DNA from: Rachycentron canadum
Taxonomy: Eukaryota; Chordata; Actinopteri; Carangiformes; Rachycentridae
DNA: 64,000 nucleotides
Assembly (NCBI GenBank): GCA_038496675.1
Contig: CM076661.1
Location: 11,502,745-11,566,744 of the forward strand
Reading direction: 5' to 3'
Shown here: positions 13,701 through 26,486 of the stretch, one piece after another
How positions within the stretch are numbered: position 1 is the first letter of the stretch
Layout: each line of letters opens with the position of its first letter
Notes under the pieces: generated by a model
The model's input: only the letters and a program-made list of their open reading frames with translations
What the model was told of the DNA's origin: nothing
Database searches by the model: none
Position numbers and translations under genes: made by a program

Positions 13701-16344
13701 TCTTGCCATTTGGCCCCTGCTCCATATTTGTGACAGCTTTGATGTGCTGTGAGGCTTCAGGCCCTCTTCGCATCCACAACAGCAGCACAATAAATACTTT
13801 GATAACAGCACAATCTCTCAGGCAAAAACAAATAACTCAGACAAAAACAAATAACACAGCGGTCCTTACAAGAGTTCTTTTGTCAGGGTTTGGTTCTGGA
13901 TTCATGAACCGAACAAAACAATTGGTTCCAGATTGAGGCGGGCTTCTGTTCTCCCCAGGGGGATGGTTTAAATATATCGGAGGAGAGCGAAGCAGGAATA
14001 ACAGTGGAAATGGTGAGAAAGCAATTGAGAGAGAGGAGGAATGAGTGAGATGGAAAAGAATTCAAGCATGGGTAGTGTGGGAACATTCAAAATGGACAAA
14101 TTGGTCAATGGATGAAAGGATTAACATCAGATAAAGTGTATCTTATTAAACAAATGCACGCATATTGAGGTAAAAACTGGGGTCGAAACTTAAGTCAACG
14201 TTGAACCAAATCATACACATTCATGTGCATACCAAAAGCCAATATGATAAATATATGCTTATGGAGAGGGTTTGATGAGATGATAATATGGGCATAAGAT
14301 GTTTACCAGAACTGCAGTGCTGCTTGTTCCCACTAGCATTTAAAGACAAACAAAAACAAACAAAATCTGTTCATTTCAATGAAATATTCATCATGAATGT
14401 ATTTTGTTGCAGTGGCAAAAAAATCGTTACTTTTTTTAGCGAATTCTAACAGGAATTGCAAGCCATCTTGACAGCGCTGACCTTTCAGGGAACCGAGGGC
14501 CCATTAGTTGGGTCTTGCCATCCAATTTTAAACCACCTCTGTCGGAGGATAAACTCCTCCTCAAAGGAGCAATGGTTATGAAACAGAAGTCTATGGTGAA
14601 CTTCGTCATATAGCAACAGAGCCAACGATTAACAACTTGGTAGAGCCGTTAGCTCACCAGCAAAGGTAGTGCACCAACTAAGTTTGCGCATGGTCCCTTC
14701 TCCTCCAAGCAAAGAGCAGTGGCTGAATTTCGAAGCGCCGCTTTCCTGTGTGACAAGGACTTCGATGAAAATGAATGTTGATGCTGTATACGTGTGTACA
14801 AAGAGTGATTCCTCTCCCAAGAAAGAGCCCCTGCCTGCAGACGTTACTGCCCTCTTACTGCACACAGCTCACCATGGGTATACAACTGTGTTCTTTGTAC
14901 TATTTTTAGAGAACCCCATCTGTATGTGGACAGCAAGTTAACTGGACGTTCAAGGACAAGGGTTGAGTGTGGGTGTGTGATTGGGGTTATGTAGGGGGAC
15001 ACTTTCCATCCCAGATGTTTGACACTGTTAAAAACATCAACATGAATTTCCCACAACCCACCTCTGCACCCCTCTCACCATTTAGTGCAGCTTACTTTCT
15101 GTGGCATAAGTGCTCCTGAGGGACCGGATGGCACATTGCTTCTCTGTGACATCAAAACTGATCTATTTTGTTTCTTGTTTGTAGATCAGAGGGAAAGAGG
15201 AGGTGACATTTTCTTGATGTTAATTATGTTACGTAACTGTCAATGTCCCCCCTCCCTGCCCCTCTCTTTCTCTTTCTCTCTCTCTCACACGCACCACACA
15301 CATACACACATTCTCTCTTTCTCAAGTGCATGCTTCATTCTTGAGAGGACGTACTAAAAAGGACCTGGCAAGGGTTTGGCTAAGGTCCAGCTGTCTTCAT
15401 ACACACCCAAACACTCTCACACACGCGTACACAGGGCACACTTAGTCCCCATCTTGGGTGATTACATAGCCTTTCAAACTCATTTACACACATAAGCAGT
15501 CAAGCTGAAAACTAATTTGTCCCAACATACACAAATACAAGGGTACACTCATGCACCAGAACACACACACTCTTCCTTACATCCACTGGTATAAACACAA
15601 TATCAACAGAGCATGGACAAGAGAGGTGGAACAATATGAAAAACAAACATCCATGCTCATACATAAATAAGCCATAGCTTTGTCCAATCTCAATTCTAAA
15701 TGGGGATAAGTGACAGTAATTCAACTTGACAGCCATGAACTGTAATATCAAACAATGTGAGTCTGATGTCATTAAAGGACAGTGCTCCTCTGGTGGATGT
15801 CAGGCATCATTCAAGCAATCACCTCATTGATGTTAAGGTCAAACTCAGTAGCTGAAAAAGGAAGTTTCCTCCTCTAACTCTTCCTATCTCCTAGATTCAA
15901 AACTACACCCCCAGCCATTAGCTGAGGCAGTACCTGTTTGGTCAGCTAATTACTCATTATCAGAGCTTCCACCGGTGTGTGTGTGGATTTGTATGTGTGT
16001 GTGTGTGAGTAGGTGTCAACAGATGCAAACAGGAGGCAGGCACATACTAGGCAGGAAGGAGGCTGCTGTCAACTGAGCATCCATGCAGGGCGCTGGGGAA
16101 ATGAAGACAAACTGCTGCTGTGTCGTATGGATGACAGTTTGTGTGTGTGTGTGTGTGTTTGTGTCTGTGTGTAAGTGTTGGAGACAGACAGGCAGACAGC
16201 AGATAGACAGACAGACAGTTCTCCAGTTGTTGTGTCCCAGAGATGGATCCCCAGGCCATCTGACACCTCTTCCTGTTTGGACATCAGGCCCCTGAGGAGA
16301 CATACAGCTGGGGAGGGGATAAAGCTAGCTCCCTCTCTCTGGAG

Positions 16345-16345
<1 letters not shown>

Positions 16346-16392
<47 letters not shown>
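16346..16392. repeat. (CA)n microsatellite
   Basis: An uninterrupted CA array of about 23 units. A GT-rich array at about 16,139-16,158 lies 200 bp to the left in inverted orientation, with a CAGA-type array between them. Confidence 0.96.
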
Positions 16393-16393
<1 letters not shown>

Positions 16394-19300
16394 ACAGTGT
16401 CATCTATAAGGTCCCATCCATCAGCCTTGTTGGTGACACTTTCTCCTTTTCATCTGTTGACCATCGGTCCGTGGTCAAATGAAAGATCTAACACCAGCTG
16501 TGAGGAAAACACAGAGGAGCATCTATGTATACGCATTGTGTGTGAATATGTATGTATGCGCGCGTGTGTATGTGTGCATGTTCTTGTCAGTTTAGTCTGA
16601 ACCAAACAAGTTTCCTCTGACATCACCTTGTCATCTCTGTGAAACTACTGTATCAAGAAAATGACTTTGACACAAGAAAAAAATGCAACAAATCAGTGTG
16701 AAACCACAGCTGCATCTCTGAACAGACTGAGTCAATTGTCACAAAGCATAGAAACAAAAAAAGACGAAGCAAGGTCTCACACCTGCTTGTTTGGAGCAGT
16801 TAGATTAAAATGTGACATTTTTCATGTAAAAATTTCAGCTTGTTTTAGTTTGGAAGGTGAAGATATGCAAATCAAACTCCCAAAGAATTGTGCTCTAGTC
16901 TGTTGGAAATACCCAGATGATGGCACAGTGCTTAATAGGCATGACAAATCACATAATAAATCACATTACTGACTGTGCACTGCATGTCTTATACTGTACG
17001 CTTTATGACTAAAAGTGCAAACCCATGTCCACATGCTTTTTTTTATACTTTCGACCAATGGCTGTTTTTATGTTTTGGTTCTAGACCAAAAGTTGAAATT
17101 AAGGGAAATCTTAATTCCAAAACATACTATAATATTTTATTTCACTAGTGTGCTTCCAACTTCGTGAAAACAATTTGGAGAAAGCCTTATTTTCCTTCAG
17201 CACAACTATACCCACCTGCTAAAGCAGGCTGTATGACTGGGAGCAGATTGCAGAAAGTTACTTGGTCCCAACCAAGAACTAGTCCAGGACATAAACACAA
17301 GTACAACAGCGTTGTCGTTTTTACTCCTAGAGTATTATATGGATTAATAAATCAGTCATAATGTGAGCTTTTAAAATGTGGATTGAAAGCAGATTTTGTT
17401 ACCTTCCGACAGGGCCAGTCTAACTCTCCCCCACTGTCTTTATGCTCAGCTAATGTAAATAGCTGCTGGTATTGGCTCCATATTTATTGTACAGAGATGA
17501 ACTTATTGGTAATAGTAACTCTTAGCAAGGAAGCAACTAATATATTTCCCAAAATCTTGAGATATTCCTGCATAGATTTTAAAAGGCCGCTGCAGAAATA
17601 GAAGGCCTTCATTATAGGCCTTACCTAACATCAGTATATGACCTCAACGCGATTGAAGCTGAATGGGTCTCCAGCCAGGTTTCAAAGTCTTGTGGAAAAC
17701 TCGCCCAGATGGAAGCTGTTACAGCTGTGAATTTATTCCCCTGGTTTTGTAATGAGATGTTAAACAATAAAACCATAGCTAATATTGTGTGGGGTATTAC
17801 TTGAGTTCAGCCTTCACACTATCATACAGACTGTCATCACATCAAAAAGGGTGACAGGAACGAGGTTCTCTGAATTATCCTGACTGGCGATCTCTCACAT
17901 AAACATCTCGCTGCAGTGTAACTTTAAGGATATATGACCCTTACATTGCCTAGCGAGCTTTACAAGAGCATTTCCACCCATGTTCTTGTGTCAGCAAGCT
18001 TTGGTGCAGTTCTAGCCTGGGGCTCTTTAAGATTTAGCATGGTGTAGCATTTTATCCCAGCCACACAAGGTCTGATAAGGGAGAAAAGACATGTGGTGCA
18101 TTAATGGAGCATCTTAGCCAGCCATGCTAGTAATTCCTGCTTTGATATGAGCGAACCTAAGCAGGACGAGAGAAATATCTTAGCTAGCCATGCCCGTTAA
18201 GCTATCCTTGATGTGTGGGAGATAGAGGAAGAAGCAGAGAGACGCCTCTCCTCATCTCTGGGCAGTGGGATTAAAAATGTTTACTCACTAATGTCTTTAA
18301 CTACTCTGGAGCAAGAAGCACACACAAATATATACACACTCTGATAGATACTGTATATGCAAACATAGAAAAAGGAACAGATGTGTGTTGTGCATGCATA
18401 ATTTCATATATATATACATTCATACACACACAAATACGCATATAGATCCAGTACATTCAGCTGGCCTGGCCTTGCCTTGTGTATCTGTGGGTGCTGAGGT
18501 CTGCACCCATCTGCTCCTGTGTGTGTGTAATCTGCCTCAGACAGGCTACAGTGCTTAGAGGGGCCAGACTGCAAACACTGCACTGGGATGAGACACCTGC
18601 CACAGGGCTAAGACCAGAGCCCTGACACACAAACATATACACACACACACAGATGGAGAGGCCATGGTTACCATGGACAAAGCAGTCACTTGATTACTGC
18701 CCATGCAGGGTGACATTCAGGTGTTTTTGTAGTCTACAGCCACATTTTCATTTGGAACAGTGTTTTTCCTGCGGAGTGTGGATTTTCTGTCCCTATGCTG
18801 CAACCATCAGTCTTAATTGGTTGGTATTAGTTGTCCATCGTGGAAGCACATTTGACAGTTCCATAACTACAGTGTTCATAATGCTCCTGGTGAAGAGGGA
18901 AAAATCTCTACTTATCCTCATCTTGAAGTCTAGCTTTGAGCATCTGCTGTCAGAGTGTCACGTCTGAATTTAGCAAATGCCCAGGCACGAGGTGGCTGCG
19001 TTCTAAACGCCCAATGCTCAAAGGAGTGTCTGTCGTGCCGCGGTTCGGCGTGCCAAATCAGAGCTGGCTAGGAGCTCCCTATAGGCGAACAGATGGCCAT
19101 TACTATCATTTATAACTTATTAGGGCCTATAATCCTACCTGCGTCAAACACGCCCCGACGCTTAGGGCTGGCTCTCTTTTTTTTTTTTTTTCCTTTGCCT
19201 CATTTAAAACAGTTCCATGTGCCAGAAAAGTCCTCATCACGATTTTTCTCCATCTCAATATCTTCCTCTGTATTTTTAATCTGCAAACTGCGTGGTTGAC

Positions 19301-20243
19301 ACATATGTGCAGGGATAATATGATATAGGGTTATCTTTCCTTTAAATCAACAGTCAACAGATTGCCCCATGATGGTGCAGAGCTGGAAGCTGATAGTACT
19401 GGATGGAAATGCAGAAGCAACATGCGGCGTACGGTAATTTTCACTAACTGTAAAGGAGAGTCATGCACAATAACATTTATTTTCATAATATTGCACTGTA
19501 TTGCTTATATAGTGTCATCATAGCAACAATAAACAACTCTCCATTTGATATCTTACAAGCCTTCGTTGCTGTGAGTGTTTTAGTGACTACAGGCAGCCTG
19601 TTAACATTTTTCTCCATTTTTTCAGATATTCATCTTTAATAAAGTGCTGATGGTGTGCCACAGTGATAATTCACGTTCTAGCAGATATCTGCGTCCTTCC
19701 TGATACTTTGTCAGTCTCTCAGTCTGGCTCCACAGAGGCAATCGTCAGTGATGCCTCACATTCACCACCCAAGCAGGTGTGGGCATTGACGTTTCTGCTG
19801 TGAACAGGCTGCATCTGTCATGTGGCAAAGCAGAAATAGCTCCAATCAATGTCCCCCTCGGACACACACAGACACACACACACACACTGACATACACATG
19901 CTATGCTCGCACACACCCCAGGCACCGCTGTTCCCCAGCAAGCAAAGATGTGTGGAACAATCATTGTAAACCACCTCAGCAAGCAATGAGACCGATCGAT
20001 CCGACCGTCTCATACAGAAAGTCAACACGGCTGCTGCATCCTCCTTAAACTTTCCTCAGACTTCAAAATAATCACAACCCGGAGAAGGCCGGAGAGATCT
20101 CAAAACCTTTGACTCAATGTCACACCCCCCATCTGTCGCCATTTTGCAGCAGCTACTTTGTTGCAGCCATTTTGTGTCCCTGCCATTTAGCACTCTATTG
20201 AGCTTCAGCTGGGGATGCCAAATGGCGCGTGTGAAAACCCCCC

Positions 20244-20275
20244 CACACACACACGCACACACACACACACACACC
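20244..20275. repeat. (CA)n microsatellite
   Basis: A CA array with one CG interruption, after a run of C. Confidence 0.94.
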
Positions 20276-20417
20276 AACCAAGCCCCCCACCTCATCCCAT
20301 CATTTGTGACCGTTTGGATGACAGACAAATAGATGGGCAGACACGAAGGCAGACAGAGAGACAGAAGGAAGGCAGATGACTGGCTTTGATGAGCTTTATG
20401 GGGATGTGTGCGGAAAG

Positions 20418-20469
20418 ACAGACAGACAAATGTGTGTCGGCAAACAGACAGACAGATAGACAGACAGAA
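20418..20469. repeat. (CAGA)n-type tetranucleotide repeats
   Basis: Clustered CAGA/GACA units broken by unique bases. Similar units flank it on the left (20,339-20,372). This is a common fish microsatellite class, not a CRISPR array: units are 4 bp and there are no unique spacers of fixed length. Confidence 0.9.
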
Positions 20470-21127
20470 GGTATATATACATGTGTGTTGTGTGCGTGCA
20501 TGTGTGTATGTGTGTGTATGTATGAGCGGATGTCAGACCAGGTTGTGTGTTCCTGCAGTGGCAGAGATGAGAGGGAGAGAACAGGAAGCTGCTCTCCTGG
20601 AGACAGATGGACTGCCATGCTGTGGACACACATGCACAAACTCTCGCACACACACACACACACATGGAGAGTGACACACAACAGAACAGCCAACAAGAGA
20701 ACATATCAGAGCACGACTGCTGAAAACAGAAAAACACACCAACATGCTAGCCTAAACAGGCATTTGAGGAAAAACGAATGGAACAAGCAGAGAAAACTGT
20801 TGAAGCCATAGTTGACTTCAAGGCATCATCAGCATTCGTTGAATCCTGTGCCTCTTAAAGTTCTTCCCATGGTTCAGTCAAGCAACTGAACTTCATTTGA
20901 CTGCACGTTTCTTCACATAAAATCTCAACTAAAAGCCTGAAATCCACCATGAATACTCTGAGATGCTCATTGACAAACATACCTGACACACTCACGCTCA
21001 TAACAGGTGTTAATCCTGCCAGCCTCAGGTATGTGGTGACAACCTTCTCACACCCAACTTGAGAGCTCTGGCGGATCTAGGCTACGCCAGGTTGTCACAC
21101 AGGATGAGTTGTGTGTATACACGCACA

Positions 21128-21130
<3 letters not shown>

Positions 21131-21177
<47 letters not shown>
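21131..21177. repeat. (CA)n microsatellite
   Basis: An uninterrupted CA array of about 23 units. A GT-rich stretch with different interruptions follows about 150 bp to the right (21,311-21,395). Confidence 0.96.
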
Positions 21178-21178
<1 letters not shown>

Positions 21179-22992
21179 CTCTTCACTTTTCTCTGTCTGT
21201 CTTTTGAACAGAGACACACAGGAAAAGGAAGGAACAAGAGAGTGAGGGAGCGAAGATGAGAGAGTCTTCACAGACATCGACTCCAGCAGCGACAACAGCA
21301 GTATCACACCGTGTGTTTGGGTGTTTCTGCGAGTGTGTGCGTGTGTGTGTGCGAGCGTCTGTGAATGTGTGTTTGTGCCCAGGCGCGTGTGTTAGGTGTG
21401 TTTCACAGAATTGCCAACACATCTCCTCGCAGCGAGAGCCCTATAGGAACAGAGACATCTGTGGAGTGAAAAGACGCCAGCTTGCATGGCCGTCTCTGGA
21501 GAAAGCAGAGGATGAGAGGAGAGGAGAGGAGAGGACGGGCAGTAGAATGGGGGAGAGTAGGCAGGAGCTCGAAACCTTGTTTGTCAGCTGATAATTAGAG
21601 AAGTCCTGTCTAGTTTAGACAAAGATGAAAATGTTTGATCTGAAGTTGCTCGATCAGTCCCAAAGTAAAACAAGAGAGTAAATCTTCCCTTTCTTAGCCT
21701 GTTCCCAAAGTTATCAAGGAAAAAGCCAAATTTAAGACACATTATGAAATGAAATGAAACTAACTATATATCATATCAACTGATAAGTTTCTGTCAATTG
21801 TATTGAAGGAAACAGTAAATTACTTTTCAAAGTTAACATGATTGTTTAGTGATCGAAAAAGATGAACATAGAAGCCATGCTTTAAATTGAAGGAGACATT
21901 ATGCATTAATTTAATGAGAACTACTGTGTGATTTGTGCAGAATTACAGAGGTACCAAAGTACAAAAACAGTCTAGAAGTACCCTCAGTGAATATCAGTGT
22001 GATCAGTGAATAGATATTGCAGTGGTCGGCCTTCCTCAATAATTCATCCATAACCCTGCAGCCAGGGATTTCAAGCACAAATGGAGTTGATAACAATACA
22101 AGCAAATGTCCTCCTTGTGTGTACAAGCAAGTGCACTCAAGCAGATGTGCACTGCAGACCTTGGGAGTATGAGCCAGGGAACAGGACACAGGTGCACCTG
22201 CTTTCGATGAAAGGTCAGCCAAATTCAGAGAGGGATTCAACCTTCCAGTATTTGTGTGTGAGTGAGCCAATACAAAAAGCTGAAAGTATGAGAGAGTGGC
22301 ATAGGATCTATTAAGGTATATTTAGAGTCTGAATATGCACAATAAATATCGATTAAGCTCTATCATTTGTATAATTAGTGCTTCAAACTATGACCCACAG
22401 CTCCTCATTTTTTCTATAACCATCTTTGCTACAGCCTTTTTTTTCTAAATAGCCATCATTGCCACACGTGGCTCTATGATGGTTGCCAAAGTGCATTTCC
22501 AGCGATCTGAGCAGGTATACAGGAGAAAACATGTGCAGCCGGACCGGTGCCAGAAGAGACAGAAGGTCCGCAATGATGTTTCACTACATAGATTATGCAG
22601 ATACCGCGGTCAGAACGAGGAACAGAGCGAGGGAAAACTGAGAGAGGGAAGACAAGAACACGAGAAACAGACAGAGAGACAGAGTGTATGCAACAAACAA
22701 ACACAGACAGACAGAGAGGACAGATATGGGAGCGAACACAGAGAAATGGAGCAAGTGCATGCATGAGAAGGAGGACATGAGAGACAGAGAGAGGGAAGTG
22801 AAGCAAGGGAGGGGTGTGTGCAGGCTACAGCTGGCAGAGGGATTCCCAGAGCCAACTGCTAGTGTAGTGGAGCTCCTTAACAACTTCACAGGCCTCTCAG
22901 AAAGGAGCTTTAAAGTGGCCACATGGCCTGGCCAGCACAGCAGAGCAGAGCAGCAGGCTTTACTGGAGCTCTGCACACGCACGCACGCACGC

Positions 22993-23032
22993 ACACACAA
23001 ACACAAACACACACACACACACACACACACAA
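22993..23032. repeat. (CA)n microsatellite
   Basis: A CA array with AAAC interruptions, preceded by GCAC units. A (TG)n then G9 run follows at 23,129-23,159. Confidence 0.93.
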
Positions 23033-25733
23033 ACTTGCACAAGCATTCATACACACACAAGCTCAAACAAGACTCAGCCCGCCAGCTGCTGACAGGGACA
23101 AGAGTGTCCAGAGCGATAAATCTGTGAGCGTGTGTGTGTGTGTGTGTGTGGGGGGGGGGTTAAGCAAGAAATAGCAAAAGAGCAAAAAGCCTCTCCTAGC
23201 CTTACAGGAGTCACTGTATAGCACACATGAAGCCAGTCAAAGCTGCTTCAACAAAAATTTGCCTCACTCCTACCTGCAAACCTTTTTATCTCATGCCGCA
23301 CAAAACAGAAATATAAATTTCAACAACTGCTGTCCTCCTCCTCCCTTGTACCTGCAGTACGCCTCCAGGAGTGAAAACATGTGGTACATGCTGTCCAGCA
23401 AAGCAGCTTTGCTTTTCACTTTCCTTTGATTTCTCTGATAACAGCCAGTCCCGGCTGATCATCAAAATGTTTTCAAAGAGTTAAACCTCTTGATTTTGGA
23501 ATCACCGCCATAGTGTAAAGTAGAAATTAGTTCTTTTTGTTATGTTTTGTTTGGGTTTTTTTTTTTTTTTTTTGGCTCCATTCATGCTTGATAATCATCC
23601 ACATTTTGAGCTGAACTTTGGGGAAGGGATGGAGAAAGAGGAAAAGGGAGGAGGCTGGTGGATGAGATGCCATGACACACCCTAACTCTGTGTGTGGTGA
23701 GGTAAATATCTCTCTCTTACTCTCTCTTTCTCAGACCTCCACTAGACACTTGTCCGCCAGGATCAGCAAATTATATTTTCCAGGGGTTGTTCCGCAACAA
23801 AGGTTTTTTTCAGTGGGGATTGTGGTCTTTCCCTTTTTTCCCACCATCACTATGCTAGACCACTGCTATACTAATGGTGCAGCATTAGCATTTCAAGGAG
23901 CCTCCATTAAGGAGGGCAAGAAAAGCTGCTCTCGGCTGGGGGGAAATCCATTTTGTCCCAGGCTCCAACATCTGCTGCAGCCGTCCCAGCCAGAAGGACG
24001 CTCGGATAAAGCCGAAGAGCCCTCTGATTTACTGTAATGACAGACAGACAGATAGACAGGCAGAATGGATGACCATATGCAGAAGTGAGGGAGAAAAAGA
24101 AAAAGACAAAAACAACTTCTGTCTCACTGTCTGTCATTTGCTGGTGCTTTCCATGTGCATGTGTCAGTAGTGGTAGGAAAGGGGGGTCACGGGAGAAGCA
24201 GGTTGAGCTCTGCTGGATGAAAAATTAAAAAAAAACACGTCATCTTATAGATTGTCATAATGTCATAGTAATAGTAGTATAGTAAGAATTTAAGAGGAGT
24301 TTTGACATTTGTAGTCCTAATGAAAGGAGCTCACAGGCTGGATGTCATCAGGGTCCCACATAATGGTGAAAAGACCTGAAACAGAAACAGAAGACAAGTC
24401 TAAGAGAGTGGCAGAGGGACACAGGGACACAGGGCCTTGATCCCTACCCCATCTGTCTTGCTTCTCACAACTCCTTCTAACTCCTTCATCCCTCATTCCC
24501 TCCCTCCCTCCCTCCCTCTGTGGTGGTCTCCTGTTTGCTTTGGTCTAAACCTACTAACTCCCTCACTGTCCTAAAGCCTGAACAGCACGGAGGTGCGCTG
24601 AATCACACACTGGCCAGCTGGGAGCCGAAGCTTTTAGCAGAAGGCCGGACAGATATACACAGAGAGACATTTCCAAACTGGGAAATCACCCGCAGTAACA
24701 TGAAGTCAAAGCAGGAGAAGAATGTGTTTTTTTTTTTTATAATAACTCATGTAATGTAATGACACTGTGTCCTTCTAATGACAGAGTATATCGCAATTAC
24801 ATGACCTGTCTCCCCACCCAAATGGTGCGTTTGTGATGTCATGGCGCCACAGCGCAGATATTTTTATGCCCATCTTCGTACAGCGCGTTTGATAATACCA
24901 CATTTTCAGAGATAAACACTGCAGCTATAGTAGCAGAGATTTAACAACCTCTGGGTTGCTGTGACACAACACAACATAGCTCTGATGGATACTGACTGTT
25001 GCCACGCACCAAAACAAAAAATGGACCCAGGCTGATAACCTCTGTATTTTTTTTCTTATTTTTGCAGCGGCATATCTGACTGTTAGGCTGGATAACTCAC
25101 ACAAATTCATCTATCTCTGCTTTGTAATGTCTTCTAGGAGTAAAGACACAGATAAAAAGTGTCTGCTAGAGTTTAAACAGATGGAGGGCCTCTACTGTAA
25201 AGGGCTTTTAGAGAGTTTTCACCCAAAAACACACAGGAAAATATCTGTCTTAACAACCATTTATTCCAATATTCTTCAAAAATTGATTTCATTTAGAGAC
25301 AGAAAAATACCTGCTGTTATGGAGAGGTAATTGTTTCCAAAGCACTTTCAACTCAAAACGGCTGAAAGTATGTTCAAGACACCGGGAAAATCTTGAACCA
25401 ATTTGATTCGTATTGGAAACAAGTGAAATTATAGTATTATAGTATAGTTCTTGGAAGATCATTTTCATTTGTTCTGGGAGAAGTATGATCTCAATATTTT
25501 CAATATTAGATTTTATGACTTCATTAAGATATGTTGTATGCAGTGCACGCACACACACACACACACACACAAGCTGCTTAGTCAGCCAAAGCAAGCATGT
25601 TGCAGACAAGGAGGGCGATGATGTCATCAAACCAGTGCATCACATCAGCGGCTGACCCGGTGATGTCGCCTGTGGTGAGCACCTGGCTGCTTTCACCAAG
25701 AGAGAGCCATTACATGTCAGAAGGGTGTTTAGA

Positions 25734-25738
<5 letters not shown>

Positions 25739-25786
<48 letters not shown>
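25739..25786. repeat. (CA)n microsatellite
   Basis: An uninterrupted CA array of about 24 units. A shorter one lies at 25,551-25,571 and another at 26,061-26,092, giving three arrays within 550 bp. Confidence 0.97.
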
Positions 25787-25788
<2 letters not shown>

Positions 25789-26055
25789 GCCAGCAGCTGG
25801 TATGAAACTCCAACTGGACAAAACAATAAAACTTGGAACATCACAGCACATTGGATGGTACAGAAAGCTGGTAAATTTGGAAGGAGTTCTTCCTTTCTGT
25901 CTGTCTATCTGTCTGTCTGTCTGTCGCGCCAGACACCCAATCTCACCAACCACAGCCTTTACAGAGCACCAGCATGACTGATGCCTTTTACTCTGTGTGG
26001 TCCAGACATAAGTCATCCAGGCCACTTGCTTCACTCTGTTTACTAGTGGGTTAGT

Positions 26056-26060
<5 letters not shown>

Positions 26061-26092
<32 letters not shown>
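26061..26092. repeat. (CA)n microsatellite
   Basis: A CA array of about 16 uninterrupted units. Confidence 0.96.
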
Positions 26093-26095
<3 letters not shown>

Positions 26096-26443
26096 AGTCA
26101 CGCACGCACAGGTCTTCTCTCGCTCTGTCTCCACAGGTCTGGTTTTGAGCTCAATCACTCCTCGCAATTACCTTTGGTGTTAGCTCACAGATCGGGCACC
26201 TCACAGTCTGGGGCTGTTGCAGACGAAGCACACGCTGGCTTGGAGATGTGTTTACAAGATGAGGGGAGGGGGTAAAGTGTGTGTCTGATAGTGTGTGAGA
26301 CAGAAAATGTATGAGAAGTAAGAGCAGAAGGCTAGCTTATAGTGTGCTACAGTCAGCAACACTTTAAAAGGAAGGCTTGTAGTGCGCTTTCTGCCACCGG
26401 ATCATGACCAGTGTCTACACACACACACTCACATAAACATGCA

Positions 26444-26450
<7 letters not shown>

Positions 26451-26480
<30 letters not shown>
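26451..26480. repeat. (CA)n microsatellite
   Basis: A CA array of about 15 units, preceded by degenerate CA-rich sequence from about 26,417. Confidence 0.95.

Positions 26481-26486
<6 letters not shown>

Larger units (their letters stand above)
10001..20000. other. Gene desert upstream of id2, segment 2
   Basis: No gene is supported. Contents are microsatellites (10,736-10,777 GA-rich; 11,040-11,076 CA; 16,346-16,392 CA), CAGA-type repeats near 16,184-16,218, an imperfect tandem duplication at about 18,111/18,177, and unique sequence. The block 18,990-19,300 combines a GC-rich stretch with an AT-rich one and looks like unique, non-repetitive sequence. 14,520-14,870 is open on both strands but shows no recognisable domain and no splice context. 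Confidence 0.65.

Noticed and set aside
14629..14941. Overlapping open frames on both strands, 78-90 codons
   Set aside because: No recognised domain, no splice sites that extend them, and ordinary composition; likely chance.
16000..16600. Many long open frames on both strands
   Set aside because: They run through CA/GT and CAGA arrays, which lack stops in several frames; not coding.
20330..20470. Regular short CAGA repeats that might suggest a CRISPR-like array
   Set aside because: Units are 4 bp without uniform unique spacers, and the genome is vertebrate; this is a microsatellite.
22453..22482. Nested short inverted repeats around CCACACGTGG
   Set aside because: Arms of 7 and 4 bp are expected by chance at this scale.
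22593..23127. Open frames of 147-157 codons
   Set aside because: Built on GA-rich and CA-rich low-complexity sequence; biased composition and no domain.
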